From Burkholderia ambifaria AMMD (GTDB taxonomy: Bacteria > Pseudomonadota > Gammaproteobacteria > Burkholderiales > Burkholderiaceae), in NCBI RefSeq assembly GCF_000203915.1, contig NC_008391.1, positions 1,302,001-1,366,000 on the forward strand: 64,000 nucleotides of DNA. Reading direction: 5' to 3'. The notes beneath the pieces are model-generated. The model was not told the DNA's origin. It was given only the letters and a program-made list of their open reading frames with translations, and searched no databases. Positions 17,541 to 28,667 of the stretch are shown in pieces. The stretch's first letter is position 1. Each line of letters starts with the position of its first letter. A program made the translations under genes and the position numbers.

Positions 17541-19070
17541 TCAGTGCAGCCGGATCGTCGTGTTCACCGGGCCGGCCGTCGTGTCGTCGTCGAACCAGCG
17601 CGCGGTGACCGTCTTCGTCTGCGTGTAGAACTGCACGACCTGCTTGCCGTACGGGCCGAGATCGCCGAGCTTCGAGCCGCGCGAGCCGGTGAAGCTGAAG
17701 AACGGCACCGGCACCGGAATCGGAATGTTGATGCCGACCTGGCCGACGTCGATCTCGCTCTGGAACTTGCGCGCGGCCGCGCCGCTCTGCGTGAAGATGC
17801 CCACGCCGTTGCCCATCGGGTTCGCGTTGACGAGCGCGATCGCTTCGTCGAGCGTGTCGACTTCCATCACGACCAGCACCGGCCCGAAGATTTCATGGGT
17901 GTAGACCGTCATCTCGGGCTTCACGCCCGAGAAGATCGTCGGCCCGATGAAGTTGCCTTCCTCGAAGCCGGCGACCTTCACGTCGCGACCGTCGAGCTCG
18001 AGCTTCGCGCCTTCCTTGATGCCCGCGTCGATCAACGACAGGATGCGCGCCTTCGCGCCGCGCGACACGACCGGGCCGACATCCGTGCCCGCTTGCGAGC
18101 CCGCGTTGACCTTCAGCGTCTGCGCCTTCGCGACGATGTCCGGCAGCCAGTCGCGCGCGCGGCCGACCAGCACCGCGACGGAGGTCGCCATGCAGCGCTG
18201 GCCGGCCGCGCCGAAACCCGCGCCGACCAGCGCGTTGATCGCCTGCTCGCGGTTCGCGTCGGGCAGCAGGATCGCGTGATTCTTCGCGCCCATCATCGCC
18301 TGCACGCGCTTGCCATGCTGGCTGCCGAGGTTGTACACGTGCGTGCCGACGGCCGTCGAGCCGACGAACGAGATCGCCTTCACGAGCGGATGCGTGCAGA
18401 TCGCATCAACCACTTCCTTGCCGCCGTGCACGACGTTCAGCACGCCCTTCGGCACGCCGGCCTCGATCGCGAGCTCGACGAGCTCCATCGTCGACATCGG
18501 GTCCTGCTCGGACGGCTTCAGCACGAACGTGTTGCCGCACACGATCGCCATCGGGAACATCCACAGCGGGATCATCGCGGGGAAGTTGAACGGCGTGATG
18601 CCCGCGCATACGCCGAGCGGCTGGCGCAGCGTGTAGGTGTCGACGCCGCCCGCGACGTTTTCGGCGAACTCACCGAGTTGCAGCGTGCCGATCGAGCATG
18701 CGTGCTCGACCACCTCGAGGCCGCGGAAGATGTCGCCTTCGGCGTCGGGCAGCGTCTTGCCCTGCTCGGCCGTCAGCGTCTTCGCGATGCGCTGCAGGTT
18801 CGCGCGCACGAGATCCTGGAACTTCAGCATGATGCGCATGCGCGCGGCGATCGGCGTGTTCTTCCACGTCGCATACGCCTCCTGCGCGGCCTGCACGGCC
18901 GCGTCGACTTCCGCGACGGTCGCGAACGGCACGCGCGCGAGCACCTGCTGGGTCGCCGGGTTGACGATGTCGCGCCACTCGCTCGTGGTGGACTCGAGGA
19001 AAGCGCCGTCGATCAGCAGCTTGACCGTCGGCACGTCTTGCCCCGTGCGGGGCGTCGGATTCGCGTTCAT
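17541..19070 (-). CDS. mmsA: methylmalonate-semialdehyde dehydrogenase (CoA-acylating)
   Basis: A 509-residue aldehyde dehydrogenase-superfamily enzyme converting methylmalonate semialdehyde to propionyl-CoA, with NAD and CoA. Signatures are [30 protein letters not shown] (cofactor-binding loop), the [14 protein letters not shown] region, and the nucleophile cysteine in [14 protein letters not shown]. The start [10 protein letters not shown] (19070) gives the family length; the frame extends further upstream without homology. It is followed by mmsB after 18 bp, and the acyl-CoA synthetase gene lies 107 bp upstream. Confidence 0.95.
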   Translation of the reverse strand: MNANPTPRTGQDVPTVKLLIDGAFLESTTSEWRDIVNPATQQVLARVPFATVAEVDAAVQAAQEAYATWKNTPIAARMRIMLKFQDLVRANLQRIAKTLTAEQGKTLPDAEGDIFRGLEVVEHACSIGTLQLGEFAENVAGGVDTYTLRQPLGVCAGITPFNFPAMIPLWMFPMAIVCGNTFVLKPSEQDPMSTMELVELAIEAGVPKGVLNVVHGGKEVVDAICTHPLVKAISFVGSTAVGTHVYNLGSQHGKRVQAMMGAKNHAILLPDANREQAINALVGAGFGAAGQRCMATSVAVLVGRARDWLPDIVAKAQTLKVNAGSQAGTDVGPVVSRGAKARILSLIDAGIKEGAKLELDGRDVKVAGFEEGNFIGPTIFSGVKPEMTVYTHEIFGPVLVVMEVDTLDEAIALVNANPMGNGVGIFTQSGAAARKFQSEIDVGQVGINIPIPVPVPFFSFTGSRGSKLGDLGPYGKQVVQFYTQTKTVTARWFDDDTTAGPVNTTIRLH

Positions 19071-19177
19071 CGATGCAATCTCCTTGCTGTGGACCACGCA
19101 GCGCCGATGCCGCGCGGCCGGTTCAATCCAGTTGCGGGCGGCCACCGCGGGATGCGGCGCGCGCGGCCCGCGGCCGG

Positions 19178-20884
19178 TCATTTCAATTCGGCGGCGAAAT
19201 CCTCTTCCCAGTATTCGCCGGGCATGCGCGTCGTCGCATCGTCGCCGCGCTCGATCTCGCGGCGGCGCAGCTCGACGCGGCGGATCTTCCCCGAGATGGT
19301 CTTCGGCAGCTCGGCGAATTGCAGGCGGCGGATGCGCTTGTACGGCGCGAGCTTCTCGCGCGAGAAGCGGAAGATTTCCAGCGCGAGCGCCGGGCTTTCC
19401 TCGTAGCCCTGGCGCAGCGTGATGTAGGTCTTCGGCACCGACAGCCGCACCGGGTCCGGGCTCGGCACGACGGCCGCCTCCGCGATCGCCGGATGCTCGA
19501 TCAGCACGCTTTCCAGCTCGAACGGGCTCAGCCGGTAGTCGGACGACTTGAACACGTCGTCCGCGCGGCCGATGTACACGTAGTAGCCATCGTCGCCGCG
19601 CATCGCGATGTCCGACGTGCGGTAATGGCCATCGCGCATCGCATGGGCCGTCGCGTCGGGATTGTTCGCGTAGCCGTTCATCAGCCCGACCGGGCGCGAC
19701 GCGCCGGCGCCGATCGGCAGCGCGACCTCACCTTCGCTGACGGGCGCGCCGTCCGGGTCGAGCAGCGCGATCCGGTAGCCCGGCAGCGGCCGCCCCATCG
19801 AGCCGGCGACGACCGGCTGGCCCGGCGTGTTGCCGATCAGGCAGGTCGTCTCGGTCTGGCCGTAGCCGTCGCGAATCGTGATGCCCCACGCCTTCTTCAC
19901 GCGCTCGATGATCTCGGGATTGAGCGGCTCGCCCGCGCCGACGATCTCGCGCAGCTTCACGTCGAACGACGCGAGCGGCTGCTGCACGAGCATCCGCCAC
20001 ACGGTCGGCGGCGCGCACAGCGTGGTCACCCGGTATTTGACGAGCGCATCGAGCACGACCTTCGGCTCGAAGCGCGCGTAGTTGAACGCGAACACACACG
20101 CCTGCGCATTCCACGGCGCGAAGAAGCAGCTCCACGCGTGCTTCGCCCAGCCCGGCGAGCTGATGTTCCAGTGGATGTCGCCGGGCTGCAGGCCGACCCA
20201 GTACATCGTCGACAGGTGCCCGACCGGATAGGTGCGGTGCGTATGCTCGACGAGCTTCGGCTTCGACGTCGTGCCCGACGTGAAGTACAGCAGCATCGTT
20301 TCGTTCGACTGCGTGACGGCGTCGGGGGTGAACACGTCGCTCGCCGCGTAGCCGTCGTTCATCGCAAGCCAGCCGTCGCGCGGCGCGCCGGCGACGATCT
20401 TGCGCCTCAGGCCGAGATCGGCCTGTTCGAACTTCGCGGTTTCGTTCTCGTCGACGATTGCGTAGGTCGCGCCGCCGATCTGCACGCGGTCGCGCACGTC
20501 GTCGGCCGACAGCTGCGTGGTCGCGGGCAGCACGATCGCGCCGAGCTTCATCGCGGCGAGCATCGCGTCCCACAGCTCGACACGGTTCGGCAACATCAGC
20601 AGGATCCGGTCGCCGCGCACGACGCCGATGCCGCGCAGCCAGTTCGCGATCCGCGACGAGCGCTCGGACATCTGCGCGAACGAATACGGGTCGCCCGTCC
20701 CGGTTGCCGCGTCGACGATCCACAGCGCGGGCTGGTCGTTGCCGCGCGCCATCGGGTCGAAGTAGTCGAGCGCCCAGTTGAACGCATCGAGCACCGGCCA
20801 TTCGAAATCGCGGTAGGCGGTTTCGTAGTCGGTGCGATGGCGCAGCAGAAAGTCGCGTGCGTCCAGGAATGCCTGTACTGTCAT
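19178..20884 (-). CDS. AMP-forming acyl-CoA synthetase
   Basis: A 568-residue adenylate-forming ligase. The ATP/AMP motifs are [19 protein letters not shown] (P-loop-like A3), [14 protein letters not shown] (A5), the aspartate in [26 protein letters not shown] (A7-A8) and the catalytic lysine in [15 protein letters not shown] (A10). It activates a short- or branched-chain carboxylate with CoA. The start at 20884 is chosen because GGAGA precedes it at normal spacing. Pseudomonas carries a comparable synthetase gene beside mmsAB. Isobutyrate or 3-hydroxyisobutyrate are plausible substrates, but this is inference from the operon. Confidence 0.87.
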   Translation of the reverse strand: MTVQAFLDARDFLLRHRTDYETAYRDFEWPVLDAFNWALDYFDPMARGNDQPALWIVDAATGTGDPYSFAQMSERSSRIANWLRGIGVVRGDRILLMLPNRVELWDAMLAAMKLGAIVLPATTQLSADDVRDRVQIGGATYAIVDENETAKFEQADLGLRRKIVAGAPRDGWLAMNDGYAASDVFTPDAVTQSNETMLLYFTSGTTSKPKLVEHTHRTYPVGHLSTMYWVGLQPGDIHWNISSPGWAKHAWSCFFAPWNAQACVFAFNYARFEPKVVLDALVKYRVTTLCAPPTVWRMLVQQPLASFDVKLREIVGAGEPLNPEIIERVKKAWGITIRDGYGQTETTCLIGNTPGQPVVAGSMGRPLPGYRIALLDPDGAPVSEGEVALPIGAGASRPVGLMNGYANNPDATAHAMRDGHYRTSDIAMRGDDGYYVYIGRADDVFKSSDYRLSPFELESVLIEHPAIAEAAVVPSPDPVRLSVPKTYITLRQGYEESPALALEIFRFSREKLAPYKRIRRLQFAELPKTISGKIRRVELRRREIERGDDATTRMPGEYWEEDFAAELK

Positions 20885-21068
20885 CGTGTCGTCTCCAGTC
20901 TCCATGCCCAGCGGTCGACCGGCGCAGGCGCTGCAGCGCCCGTCCGGTTCCCTGTTGCGCCGCGCACGGTCACGTCGTTGCGTGCCGCGTTTGCCGCGCT
21001 GCCCTCGTGCCCTGCCTGTTTGCCTGCTTGTCGGTTCGCGTGGTGTTCGACGGAGCGCGCGCCGCGAC

Positions 21069-22339
<1,271 letters not shown>

Positions 22340-23374
22340 ATGAAGCAGGAAGACAAGGGCACCATCGCGATCAGCCTGGTCGCTTACAGCGTCGCGCTCG
22401 CCACCCGGCGCGGCGTCGCGGCCGAGCCGCTGCTCGCGCAGGCCGGCATCGCGCCCGCGCTGCTCGACCAGCCGCGCGCGCGGGTGTCCGCGCAGCAATA
22501 CGGCGCGTTGTGGAACGCGATCGCGCGCGCGCTCGACGACGAGTTTTTCGGGCAGGACCGCCACCCGATGCGCAGCGGCAGCTTCATCGCGATGAGCCAG
22601 GCCGCGCTGTCCGCGCAGGACGGACTGCACGCGATGGCGCGCGCGGTGAACTTCCTGCACTGCGTGCTCGACGATCTCCACGCGGAGCTCGACGCCAATC
22701 CGCAGCGCGTGCGGCTGCGCTTCGTGCACCGCAACAGCGCCGCGGCGCCCGCGATGTTCACGTACGCGACCTATTTCATCATCGTGTACGGGCTCACCTG
22801 CTGGCTGATCGGGCGGCGCATCCCGGTGCTGCACGCGAGCTTCCGCTGCGACACGCCGCCGGCCGACCACGAATACCCGTCGATGCTGTGCGACGACATG
22901 CGGTTCAACCAGCCCGATTCGTATGTCGATTTCGATCCCGAATTCGCGACGCTGCCGGTCGTGCAGAACGCGAAGACGCTGAAGACGTTCCTGCGCAACG
23001 CGCCGGCCAGCTTCATCGTCAAGTACCGCAATCCGAACGCGCTCGCGCAGCGCGTGCGCACGGTGCTGCGCGGGATGCCGCCTGCCGCGTGGCCCGGCGC
23101 GGGCGGGATGGCCGCGCGGCTGCACGTGGCCGAGGCGACGCTGCGCCGCAAGCTGCATCAGGAAGGCCACGCGTACCAGTCGATCAAGGACACGCTGCGG
23201 CGCGACCTCGCGTTCGAGGCGCTGGCCGACCCGTCGCGGACCATCGCCGACGTCGCGGCCGCCACCGGTTTCGCGGAACCGAGCGCGTTCTACCGCGCGT
23301 TTCGCAAATGGAGCGGGCGCAGCCCGGCCGAGTACCGGGAAGAAGCGCTCGCGCGCGGCAACGGCGCCGGCTGA
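22340..23374 (+). CDS. AraC-family regulator with arabinose-binding-type N-domain
   Basis: A 344-residue regulator. The long N-terminal domain (to about residue 215) resembles the group seen in OruR/ArgR-like and other catabolic AraC proteins. The C-terminal double helix-turn-helix reads ARLHVAEATLRRKLHQEGHA and IADVAAATGFAEPSAFYRAF, followed by RKWSGRSPAEYRE. It is divergent from the valine/isobutyrate operon 137 bp away and is its likely activator, a role played by MmsR in Pseudomonas. I do not claim orthology to MmsR. Confidence 0.86.
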   Translation: MKQEDKGTIAISLVAYSVALATRRGVAAEPLLAQAGIAPALLDQPRARVSAQQYGALWNAIARALDDEFFGQDRHPMRSGSFIAMSQAALSAQDGLHAMARAVNFLHCVLDDLHAELDANPQRVRLRFVHRNSAAAPAMFTYATYFIIVYGLTCWLIGRRIPVLHASFRCDTPPADHEYPSMLCDDMRFNQPDSYVDFDPEFATLPVVQNAKTLKTFLRNAPASFIVKYRNPNALAQRVRTVLRGMPPAAWPGAGGMAARLHVAEATLRRKLHQEGHAYQSIKDTLRRDLAFEALADPSRTIADVAAATGFAEPSAFYRAFRKWSGRSPAEYREEALARGNGAG

Positions 23375-23496
23375 GTGCGCGGCCGGCGGCCCCGCCTTCG
23401 CGCTTTGCCCCGAAACCGCCTAATCTTCAAATATCGGGCCAACGCCCTTTTCCGCGAGCCGGACGGCGTGCGGCCGCGCGCCGCCCGGACGCCCCG

Positions 23497-25074
23497 ATGC
23501 CCATTCATCGTCATGGGCCGCCGTCATCGGCTTCGCCCGACGGCCGCCCCCGTCACCCGCTGGTCGCGCGGGTCGCGCGCGCCGCGCTGTTCGCGGCGCT
23601 GCTCGTCGTATGCGCGGCGGTTGCCGCCCCGCCCCCCGCCGGCTCGTCCGCCGCACCTGCCGCCGCGGCCCCGGTCATCGTGATTCCGGTCAACGGCGCG
23701 ATCGGGCCGGCCAGCGCCGACTTCATCGTCCGCTCGCTCGAGCGCGCGGCGCACGACCACGCGCCGCTCGCGATCCTGCAGCTCGATACGCCCGGCGGGC
23801 TCGACACGTCGATGCGGCAGATCATCAAGGCGATCCTCGGCTCGCCGGTGCCGGTCGCCGCGTTCGTCGCGCCCGGCGGAGCACGGGCCGCGAGCGCGGG
23901 CACCTATATCGTTTACGCGAGCCACGTCGCCGCGATGGCGCCCGGCACCAATCTCGGCGCGGCCTCGCCGGTGCAGTTCGGGATCGGCGGCGGCGCGCCG
24001 GGTACACCCGGTACGCCGGGCACGCCCCGGCCGTCGCCGGCCGGGACATCGGGCGCTGGCGGCGCCTCCGGCGCCTCGTCCACGCCCGTCGCGCTGCCGA
24101 ACGACACGCAGTCGACCGAGATCCGCAAGGCGACCCAAGACGCCGCCGCGTACATCCGCGGCCTCGCGCAGCTGCGCGGACGCAATGCCGAATGGGCCGA
24201 GCGCGCGGTGCGCGAAGCCGTGAGCCTGTCGGCGAACGAGGCGCGCGCGCAGCATGTCGTCGACCTGATCGCGCAGGATCCGGCCGACCTCGCGCGCCAG
24301 CTCGACGGCCGCACCGTGACGACCAGCGCCGGCACGCTGCACCTCGCGACCGCGCATGCGCCGCTCGTCGTGCTCGCGCCCGACTGGCGCAGCCGCTTCC
24401 TGTCGATCATCGCCGATCCGAACGTCGCGCTGATCCTGCTCACGATCGGCATCTACGGGCTGTTCTTCGAATTCGCGAACCCCGGCTTCGTGCTGCCGGG
24501 CCTCGCCGGCACCATCTGCCTGCTGATCGGGCTGTTCGCGATGCAATTGCTGCCGGTCAGCTATGCGGGCCTGGGGCTCGTGCTGCTCGGTCTCGGCTGC
24601 CTCGTCGCCGAGGCGTTCCTGCCGACTTTCGGCGTGCTCGGTTTCGGCGGGATCGTGGCGTTTACGATCGGCGCGCTGATGCTGATCGACACCGACGTGC
24701 CCGGCTACGGGATTCCGTGGCCCGTGATCGCGAGCCTGGCGCTCGGCGGCGCGCTGTTCGTCGCCGTCGTATCGAGCGTCGCGCTGCGCGCGCGGCGGCG
24801 CCCGGTCGTGACGGGCGCCGAGGCGATGCTCGGCAGCATCGGCGAAGTGCTCGACGACGGCCTGCACCCGGATCAACCGATGGCCGCCAGCGGCGTCGCG
24901 CCGTCGGCCGCCGGCTGGGCGCGCGTGCACGGCGAGCGCTGGCGGGTCGCGAGCAGCGTGCCGCTCGCCGCCGGCTGCCGCGTGCGCGTGACCGGCCGCC
25001 AGGGGCTGACGCTGACCGTCACGCCGCTCTACGACGTGCCCGGGCAGGCACAACCCCAAGGAGAACCTTCATGA
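23497..25074 (+). CDS. NfeD-type membrane-bound serine protease
   Basis: A 525-residue protein of the long NfeD (ClpP-class) family. A signal/anchor segment spans about residues 25-46. A ClpP-like protease domain follows, with [18 protein letters not shown] and the catalytic serine near residue 133 in [16 protein letters not shown]. Residues about 165-195 form an unusual Gly/Pro/Ser/Ala-rich low-complexity insert ([12 protein letters not shown]). Four or five hydrophobic segments (about 305-425) lead to a C-terminal OB-fold domain. The start at 23497 precedes the signal; the frame is open further upstream by chance. The stop overlaps the SPFH gene start (ATGA), so the two form the classic nfeD-stomatin operon. 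Confidence 0.9.
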   Translation: MPIHRHGPPSSASPDGRPRHPLVARVARAALFAALLVVCAAVAAPPPAGSSAAPAAAAPVIVIPVNGAIGPASADFIVRSLERAAHDHAPLAILQLDTPGGLDTSMRQIIKAILGSPVPVAAFVAPGGARAASAGTYIVYASHVAAMAPGTNLGAASPVQFGIGGGAPGTPGTPGTPRPSPAGTSGAGGASGASSTPVALPNDTQSTEIRKATQDAAAYIRGLAQLRGRNAEWAERAVREAVSLSANEARAQHVVDLIAQDPADLARQLDGRTVTTSAGTLHLATAHAPLVVLAPDWRSRFLSIIADPNVALILLTIGIYGLFFEFANPGFVLPGLAGTICLLIGLFAMQLLPVSYAGLGLVLLGLGCLVAEAFLPTFGVLGFGGIVAFTIGALMLIDTDVPGYGIPWPVIASLALGGALFVAVVSSVALRARRRPVVTGAEAMLGSIGEVLDDGLHPDQPMAASGVAPSAAGWARVHGERWRVASSVPLAAGCRVRVTGRQGLTLTVTPLYDVPGQAQPQGEPS

Positions 25075-25844
25075 TCGGTTACACGTTCGGCTTCAGCAGC
25101 GTCCTGATCGTCTTCGTCGTGGTGCTCGTCGCGTCGTCGATCCGCATCTTCCGCGAGTACGAGCGTGGCGTCGTGTTCATGCTCGGCCGGTTCTGGAAAG
25201 TGAAGGGGCCGGGGCTCGTGCTGATCATCCCGATCGTCCAGCAGGTCGTGCGGATCGACCTGCGCACCGTCGTGTTCGACGTGCCGCCGCAGGACGTGAT
25301 CACGCGCGACAACGTGTCGGTGAAGGTCAATGCGGTCGTGTATTTCCGCGTGGTCGATCCGGAGAAGGCCGTGATCCAGGTCGCGCACTTCTTCGACGCG
25401 ACCAGCCAGCTCTCGCAGACGACGCTGCGTTCGGTGCTCGGCAAGCACGAGCTAGACGCACTGCTCGCCGAGCGCGAGCAGCTGAACGCCGACATCCAGA
25501 AGACGCTCGACGCGCAGACCGATGCGTGGGGGATCAAGGTATCGACGGTCGAGATCAAGCACGTCGACCTGAACGAGACGATGGTGCGCGCGATCGCGCG
25601 GCAGGCCGAGGCCGAGCGCGAGCGGCGCGCGAAGGTGATTCACGCGGAAGGCGAACTGCAGGCGTCGGAGAAGCTGCTGCAGGCCGCGCAGCGGCTCGCG
25701 CTGCAGCCGCAGGCGATGCAGCTGCGCTACCTGCAGACACTGACCACGATCGCGGCCGACAAGAATTCGACGATCGTGTTTCCGCTGCCGATCGATCTGC
25801 TCGGGTCGCTGCTGGAGCGGCTGGGGGTGAAGCGGGAGCCTTGA
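25071..25844 (+). CDS. SPFH/stomatin-like membrane protein
   Basis: A 257-residue stomatin/prohibitin-family protein. One N-terminal hydrophobic anchor (about residues 5-24) is followed by the SPFH domain ([41 protein letters not shown]) and a charged, Ala/Glu/Arg-rich coiled-coil ([20 protein letters not shown]). Such proteins oligomerise on the inner membrane, organise microdomains and are substrates or partners of NfeD proteases. AAGGAGAA lies just before the ATG, which overlaps the nfeD stop codon. Confidence 0.93.
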   Translation: MIGYTFGFSSVLIVFVVVLVASSIRIFREYERGVVFMLGRFWKVKGPGLVLIIPIVQQVVRIDLRTVVFDVPPQDVITRDNVSVKVNAVVYFRVVDPEKAVIQVAHFFDATSQLSQTTLRSVLGKHELDALLAEREQLNADIQKTLDAQTDAWGIKVSTVEIKHVDLNETMVRAIARQAEAERERRAKVIHAEGELQASEKLLQAAQRLALQPQAMQLRYLQTLTTIAADKNSTIVFPLPIDLLGSLLERLGVKREP

Positions 25845-25918
25845 GATGCGCGTGTGCCGGCTCGCACGAGGCCGCGGCCGATGCGGATGGACGCGGGGCC
25901 GCGGCGGCCCGGCCCGCG

Positions 25919-27196
25919 TCAGGCCAGCAGCTTGCGCTCGGTCTTGCCGTACTTGATCGACTTCTCGTCCGGGATCATCAGGCCCGTGTGCTCGTCGCGG
26001 CCCTGCAGCAGGAAGCGCGCGTCCGGGTGGCCGATCTGTTCGGCCGCGAGTTTGCTGTCCGCCCCGATCTCGCCCTTCTTCATCCGGTTGACGATCACGC
26101 CGGCTGCGGTGTCCTTGAAATCGCGCAGCATCCACGCGTCGCCGTCGCTGTCGCCGAACACCAGCAGCGGACCGTAACCCTTCTTCGACGCGAGAACGTT
26201 GCGGATGCCCACCGTCTTGCCGGGCCCCCAGTTGAAATGCCAGCCGGCCGGATAGGTGCTCGTGTACCTGCCGTCCTGCATGTCGAGACGCAGGCCGATC
26301 ACGTTCTCGGGCGCCACGCCGTAGCCATAGTTCGGATTGCCGGCGAACACGCGCACGACGTCGTCGAGCGACGCGGTGCTCACGTACACGTCGATGCCGT
26401 TCGCACGCAGCGTATGCATCACCGCGCGGATTTCCTCGTGAATGCGGATGCCGTGGAAATGGGTATCGGCCACCACGTCGGCCTTGCCCGGCAGCGCCTT
26501 CGGGCTTTCGTAGCGAACCTTGCGCAGCGCGTCGCCGATACCGTAGTTGTTCGACGCTTCCGCCATCGCCTGCAGCTCGGCGGTCGTCATGTTCTTGTAG
26601 AAGTAGATGATCCACTTGTAGCCGACTTCGAGCGGATGCGTGTCGCAGATCGCGTCGTACATGAAGTACAGCTTCGCGCGAAAATCCTTGAACTGGTCGG
26701 TCTCGCGAATCTCGTCGAGGCTCTTGTCGCCGCCGAAGCCCTTGTAGTTCGCATGGAGCCAGCGGTAGTCGGACTCGACGTCGGCGGCGAGGTCCTCCAT
26801 CGTCACCGGCTTGCCATCGATGGTCGTGTAGTCCTTCATGAACGCGCCCTTCGGCACGTCCTTCCACATCACGCCGACGAACTCGTCCGGCGTCAGCTTG
26901 TACTGCAGATGGTTGATCTGGTACATCAGCAACGCCTCTTCGCAGTCGTTCATGATGCACGTGTTGTCCCAGTCGAACACCGCATACGGGCGGCGCTTTC
27001 CATCGTAGCGCGCGCTCGCGACGCCGTGCTGGTCGAGCACCGCCTGCAGGCGCGCGGCATTGAACGGCGACCAGCGGCCCGGGTCCAGCGTGTCCGGCGC
27101 GATTGCGCTCTTCGCGCCGGCGATGCCGGCCTTGAGCATGAGCGGCGTCGCGGCGGTCGCCGCGGCAAGGGTGTTCATGAACCGGCGGCGTTGCAT
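25919..27196 (-). CDS. Tat-exported HAD-superfamily phosphatase
   Basis: A 425-residue protein. The N-terminus QRRRFMNTLAAATAATPLM is a twin-arginine-type signal, so it should fold in the cytoplasm and act in the periplasm. HAD motifs are present in order: the nucleophile in AVFDWDNTCIMND, the Ser/Thr of motif II in VYVSTASLDDVVR, the lysine of the GPGKTVG region, and acidic motif III in LVFGDSDGDAWML. The domain is phosphoserine-phosphatase-like with a large helical cap. The start at 27196 follows a purine-rich GGAGAGAGAG stretch. The substrate is unknown; a released phosphomonoester is likely. It is a single-gene unit. Confidence 0.85.
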   Translation of the reverse strand: MQRRRFMNTLAAATAATPLMLKAGIAGAKSAIAPDTLDPGRWSPFNAARLQAVLDQHGVASARYDGKRRPYAVFDWDNTCIMNDCEEALLMYQINHLQYKLTPDEFVGVMWKDVPKGAFMKDYTTIDGKPVTMEDLAADVESDYRWLHANYKGFGGDKSLDEIRETDQFKDFRAKLYFMYDAICDTHPLEVGYKWIIYFYKNMTTAELQAMAEASNNYGIGDALRKVRYESPKALPGKADVVADTHFHGIRIHEEIRAVMHTLRANGIDVYVSTASLDDVVRVFAGNPNYGYGVAPENVIGLRLDMQDGRYTSTYPAGWHFNWGPGKTVGIRNVLASKKGYGPLLVFGDSDGDAWMLRDFKDTAAGVIVNRMKKGEIGADSKLAAEQIGHPDARFLLQGRDEHTGLMIPDEKSIKYGKTERKLLA

Positions 27197-27702
27197 GGTC
27201 TCTCTCTCCGTTGAAATGCCGAATCGGCTTCGGTCGCTGCCCCGCGCGACGCGCGGCACACCGGCCCGGCGAAGCCGCAAAGGCTTCGAATAGGGGCGGA
27301 TGATGTGACGAAATTATTTCGGCAATTTGACAGCGTCGCGCCGCGACACGACGGAGAGTTGATCCGGCGCGACATGCCGGGCCCGCGCCGGAACCTCGCG
27401 TGGTGCTCCCGGCCGGCTCCCCGCTCGGGACGCGTGCGCAGCAGCGGGCCAGCCGGCCCGACCGCCGGAACCTAGAACTTCTCCTCCATTTCGGCTCTTC
27501 ATTAGGAAAAGCCCTCATCTCGGGGGGCTGGCACACGCCGTCGAACCGGCTATGATCGTTACATCAATCAATGGCACATTAAATGCTGACTGAATAATTC
27601 GCCCAAGTTCACCGGCGGATGCGTTCCGGATCAGCGCCCAGCCTTGCACAGGACTCGCGTCGCGCCGACACGCAAACGCGGGCCGACACATGGAGACGCA
27701 TC
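27197..27702. other. intergenic region with two divergent promoters
   Basis: These 506 bases separate the HAD phosphatase gene from the divergent M24 operon. The patch at about 27550-27600 is clearly AT-richer than the surroundings (TTACATCAATCAATGG, then ATTAAATGCTGACTGAATAATTC) and is the likely promoter zone of the M24/EphD-like operon. I see no coding frame worth calling. Confidence 0.45.
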
Positions 27703-28602
27703 ATGACCGCTGACCACCCGCTGCCGGAAGTCCACCTCGACGAGCTGCCGCAATTCCGCGCGGTCCAGCAGCTTGCCTACCGCTGCGTCGAGACCGTCGG
27801 CGCGATGCTCTATCCCGGCATCACCGAGAAGGAAGCCGCACGCCTGCTGACCGAATGGCTGCAGGACCACGGCGTGCACGACTGGCTGCACAAGCCGTTC
27901 GCGTGGTTCGGCGAGCGCACCGCGTTCGAGGGCTTCTCCGGCCTCAAGCACATGGGCGGCTTCAACCTCGCGTTCTTCCCGAGCCACCGCCAGCTCGAGA
28001 CCGACATGCCGGTGATCCTCGATGTCGCGCCCGTGCTCGACGGGGTCGTCGCGGACGTCGGCTACGCGCACTGCCTCGGCCGCAACCCGATCCTCGACCA
28101 GCTGCAGGACGACCTGATGGACCATCGCGACATGATCGTGCGGCTCGTGAAGGCGCGCCGTCCGATGGCCGAGGTCGCGCAGGCGGTCGACGCGCTGTGC
28201 CGCCGCCAGGGCGTCGAGCCGCGCCACAAGGCCTATCCGTTCAAGGTGCTCGCGCATCGCGTCGCGAAGATCCACAAGCCGTCGACACCGCGCTTCGTCG
28301 CGCGCTTCGGGCTGAACGCGACGCGCAACCTGCTGCTCGACCAGGGCCGCGCGGCAAAGCAGCAGGGCTGGTCGCCGCTGTGGTCGATCGACCGCCGCTC
28401 CGAACATGCGCCCGTGCCGGGCCTATGGGCCGTCGAGCCGCATCTCGGCTTCGCCGGCGTCGGCGCGAAATTCGAGGAGCTGCTGGTGATCACCGACGAC
28501 GACGCGTACTGGCTCGACGACGACCTGCCGCACGTGCGCCGCAGGCAGCGCCGCCAGGCCGAACGCACGCAGGCGGTCGCGGCCGTGCCGGCCGCTGCAT
28601 GA
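27703..28602 (+). CDS. M24-family (aminopeptidase P/creatinase fold) metallohydrolase
   Basis: A 299-residue protein of the pita-bread metallopeptidase fold without the usual N-terminal creatinase domain. Probable metal ligands are the aspartates in VILDVAPVLDGVVADVGYAH and the two glutamates in WAVEPHLGFAGVGAKFEELL. The start at 27703 is picked for GGAGA 7 nt upstream. The C-terminal tail is very basic (RRRQRRQAERTQ). Its stop codon overlaps a possible start of the fusion gene. The peptide substrate is unknown, and the partners suggest a lipid-related pathway rather than general peptide turnover. Confidence 0.8.
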   Translation: MTADHPLPEVHLDELPQFRAVQQLAYRCVETVGAMLYPGITEKEAARLLTEWLQDHGVHDWLHKPFAWFGERTAFEGFSGLKHMGGFNLAFFPSHRQLETDMPVILDVAPVLDGVVADVGYAHCLGRNPILDQLQDDLMDHRDMIVRLVKARRPMAEVAQAVDALCRRQGVEPRHKAYPFKVLAHRVAKIHKPSTPRFVARFGLNATRNLLLDQGRAAKQQGWSPLWSIDRRSEHAPVPGLWAVEPHLGFAGVGAKFEELLVITDDDAYWLDDDLPHVRRRQRRQAERTQAVAAVPAAA

Positions 28603-28667
28603 CGCGTCCGAGTCGCGCCTTCCTCCCGAATTCCCTAAGCCCCGAATCCCTGAACGACGGACTCACG

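Noticed and set aside
22340..23374. Naming the regulator mmsR
   Set aside because: The N-terminal domain is of the longer arabinose-binding type and differs from the Pseudomonas MmsR that I recall; function is suggested only by position.
28599..28667. Upstream ATG overlapping the M24 stop as the start of the EphD-like gene
   Set aside because: The extra 23 residues have no homology-like pattern. It remains possible because the ATGA overlap resembles real couplings elsewhere in the window, so it is only mentioned as an alternative.
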